From the NCBI RefSeq assembly GCF_001625305.1, contig NW_017802603.1, positions 884,543-948,542 on the forward strand: DNA of 64,000 bases, written 5' to 3'. Under the pieces are notes generated by a model. The model was not told the origin of the DNA, made no database searches, and was given only the letters and a program-made list of their open reading frames with translations. The translations under genes were made by a program, and so were the position numbers. Positions 62,563 through 64,000 of this stretch are shown here, piece after piece. The DNA is from Branchiostoma belcheri. Taxonomy: Eukaryota; Chordata; Leptocardii; Amphioxiformes; Branchiostomatidae. The stretch's first letter is position 1, and every line of letters begins with the position of its first letter.

Positions 62563-63611
62563 CATGTGAACAAATGTGAATGCGTGCGTCAGTCCATATA
62601 CGAATGTTGGGCCGACGAACCTTGTCATAACTTTTATGTATTGATTGTTAAAAACCTACCGGTACTTGTAATGGTGGACGACTAAGTGAGGTAACTACCA
62701 TGGGGATAGAAACGTACTTTTCGATAAAATGGGGTCGGAGCCCTTCTTGGTTCGTGATGTTCACTAATGGCGGGCCATCTGTATTTGTTGTAGTCTGTCT
62801 TCATCAAGTGGTGGAGGCATCCGAAATGCTGTTATTAGCTTTCAAACTTTAAAATTAAACAGCTACATGGAGAACTTACTAGTCTTAAACGTTGTCCTAT
62901 CAAGAACTAGTTCGCACAGTACATCATATACTAAACAACGTTTATTGTACATCAAATACATTATGTTCCTCTTCATACGAGAAAAATGTCAGCAGGGAAT
63001 TACTGTTAAATGTTATATTCTCTACATAACAAGGTGGTAAGGGCCACTATCAGCTGGTGCCTTGAATTCTGAGGAGGCAACACGCGTTATCGCACCTACG
63101 CACAGCTGCGTGAGCTGATACCACAGTGTGCTATTATATCTGCCAGACCCCGAGAAATCTGGGAATCCTCACTTCGTTATGTACATATATTATCGCATGC
63201 AACGTTCAACTACATCGGCGTAGTGTTTTGTTCTCTTCGAAAATGTCGGAAGAATTTCCCGTCCAAATGACCGAAGGTCTGAAGACGTGAAATACCATTC
63301 TCATCTAATTCTCATTTAACGAATTTAGTTTTATTAGCAGACTAGATTTCCCTCTAGCTCCGTTTCCATCATCAGGCCTCTTGGTTCGAATTTGGAAGTA
63401 TTCAGAAATCTTCCTGCGTCGGTTACTGAAACGAATTTACCCATCTTTATCTGGACAAATAAAACGTATTATCATATATCCGGGTGACGTTGACCAATCA
63501 GAAGGCTCCATTCCACATTCTTTATGTCGCCGTAATGTCACAAATAGAGTCAAAATCGGTATTTATTCATCCCAATCCATACATTAAACAAAATGAATAA
63601 TAACCCGCATA
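62563..63611. other. Non-coding stretch after the Harbinger-like element
   Basis: No gene, repeat or regulatory element recognised. Confidence 0.5.
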
Positions 63612-63777
63612 TGACCTCAGGTGACCCAATAGAACACAGCTCTACTTCTAAAAAATCCAAAAATAACTTGAGTTGTGTTCCGATGACCTCGGGTGACTCC
63701 CATAAGAACACCTGTTCCCTGCCTGTGACCCAGATAGAAGGCTATAGAACGTGAACCCCCCAGTGACCTCAGGTGAC
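63612..63777. repeat. Three spaced copies of TGACCTCRGGTGAC
   Basis: The 14-mer occurs at 63612-63625, 63684-63697 and 63764-63777 (the middle copy has G for A), each followed by a related AGAAC or GGAAC stretch. The spacing is 72-80 bp, consistent with an old tandem repeat. Each motif is an everted pair of nuclear-receptor-like half-sites (TGACCT and AGGTGA, one base apart). Confidence 0.6.
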
Positions 63778-63967
63778 TCCAGATGGAACAAATATTCTAT
63801 GTTCTATTCAGCATGTGCAAGGGGTAAATTGTACATTGTGTCACTCTTCACTGCATCAGTTTGGATAGGCTATCGTGTAAGCTATATGATAATAGCGTTA
63901 ATGGCCCGCCCTTTCTCGGTGAATATGGTGTGATAAAGCCTTGTCAGTTGCTATAACCACCTCATAA

Positions 63968-64000
63968 AGCCACCTCGTTCGCTGCGCTCACTTGGTGGCT
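63968..64000. repeat. Palindromic sequence at the window edge
   Basis: AGCCACC and GGTGGCT form the ends of a 33-bp inverted repeat with GCTGCGC at its centre. It may be the terminus of an element that continues beyond the window. Confidence 0.45.

Overview
The window looks like nuclear DNA from a marine invertebrate chordate, most likely an amphioxus (Branchiostoma). This is inferred from the sequence: multi-exon genes with GT-AG introns, animal-specific families (class C GPCR, p24/TMED cargo receptor, AVIT/prokineticin hormones), many short inverted-repeat transposons and CR1-like LINE tails, and two slightly different copies of one segment flanking a 20-N gap, as expected when two alleles of a very heterozygous genome are not merged. 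No bacterial operons or CRISPR arrays were seen, and no convincing RNA genes.

Layout. 1-12.3 kb: 5' end of a GABA-B receptor-like gene on the minus strand. Exon 1 (11664-11900) encodes the signal peptide and start of the ligand-binding domain, and exon 2 (235-369) continues it; the rest lies left of the window. A second, gap-truncated exon 1 (6520-6714) belongs to a near-identical segment (2652-6714 versus 6735-11867), probably a haplotype duplication. 12.3-34.2 kb: about 22 kb with no gene I can support, only retroelement 3' ends, a MITE and a perfect hairpin. 34.2-39.9 kb: a plus-strand D-cysteine desulfhydrase/ACC-deaminase-like gene whose first two and last three exons are present but whose core exons are missing; the interval holds a truncated LINE, a 738-bp foldback element and a 19-unit minisatellite. 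40.9-43.5 kb: a complete four-exon TMED4/9-type p24 gene (+). 45.6-52.7 kb: two complete three-exon prokineticin-like (AVIT family) genes in head-to-head orientation, one minus (45620-48389) and one plus (51068-52684), each with ten cysteines and a VITG/VLTG N-terminal motif encoded at the end of exon 1. 52.7-64 kb: no supported gene; a possible GC-rich promoter/first exon near 55.1-55.3 kb, and a 1282-bp Harbinger-like element (61278-62559) with two inward-facing TATA promoters.

The genes do not form one pathway. The most notable content is the divergent pair of prokineticin-like hormone genes, followed by the gutted desulfhydrase gene, the palindrome cluster in a TMED intron, and the Harbinger-like elements. 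Exon boundaries were read by eye from splice consensus, reading phase and family alignment; none was tested against transcripts.
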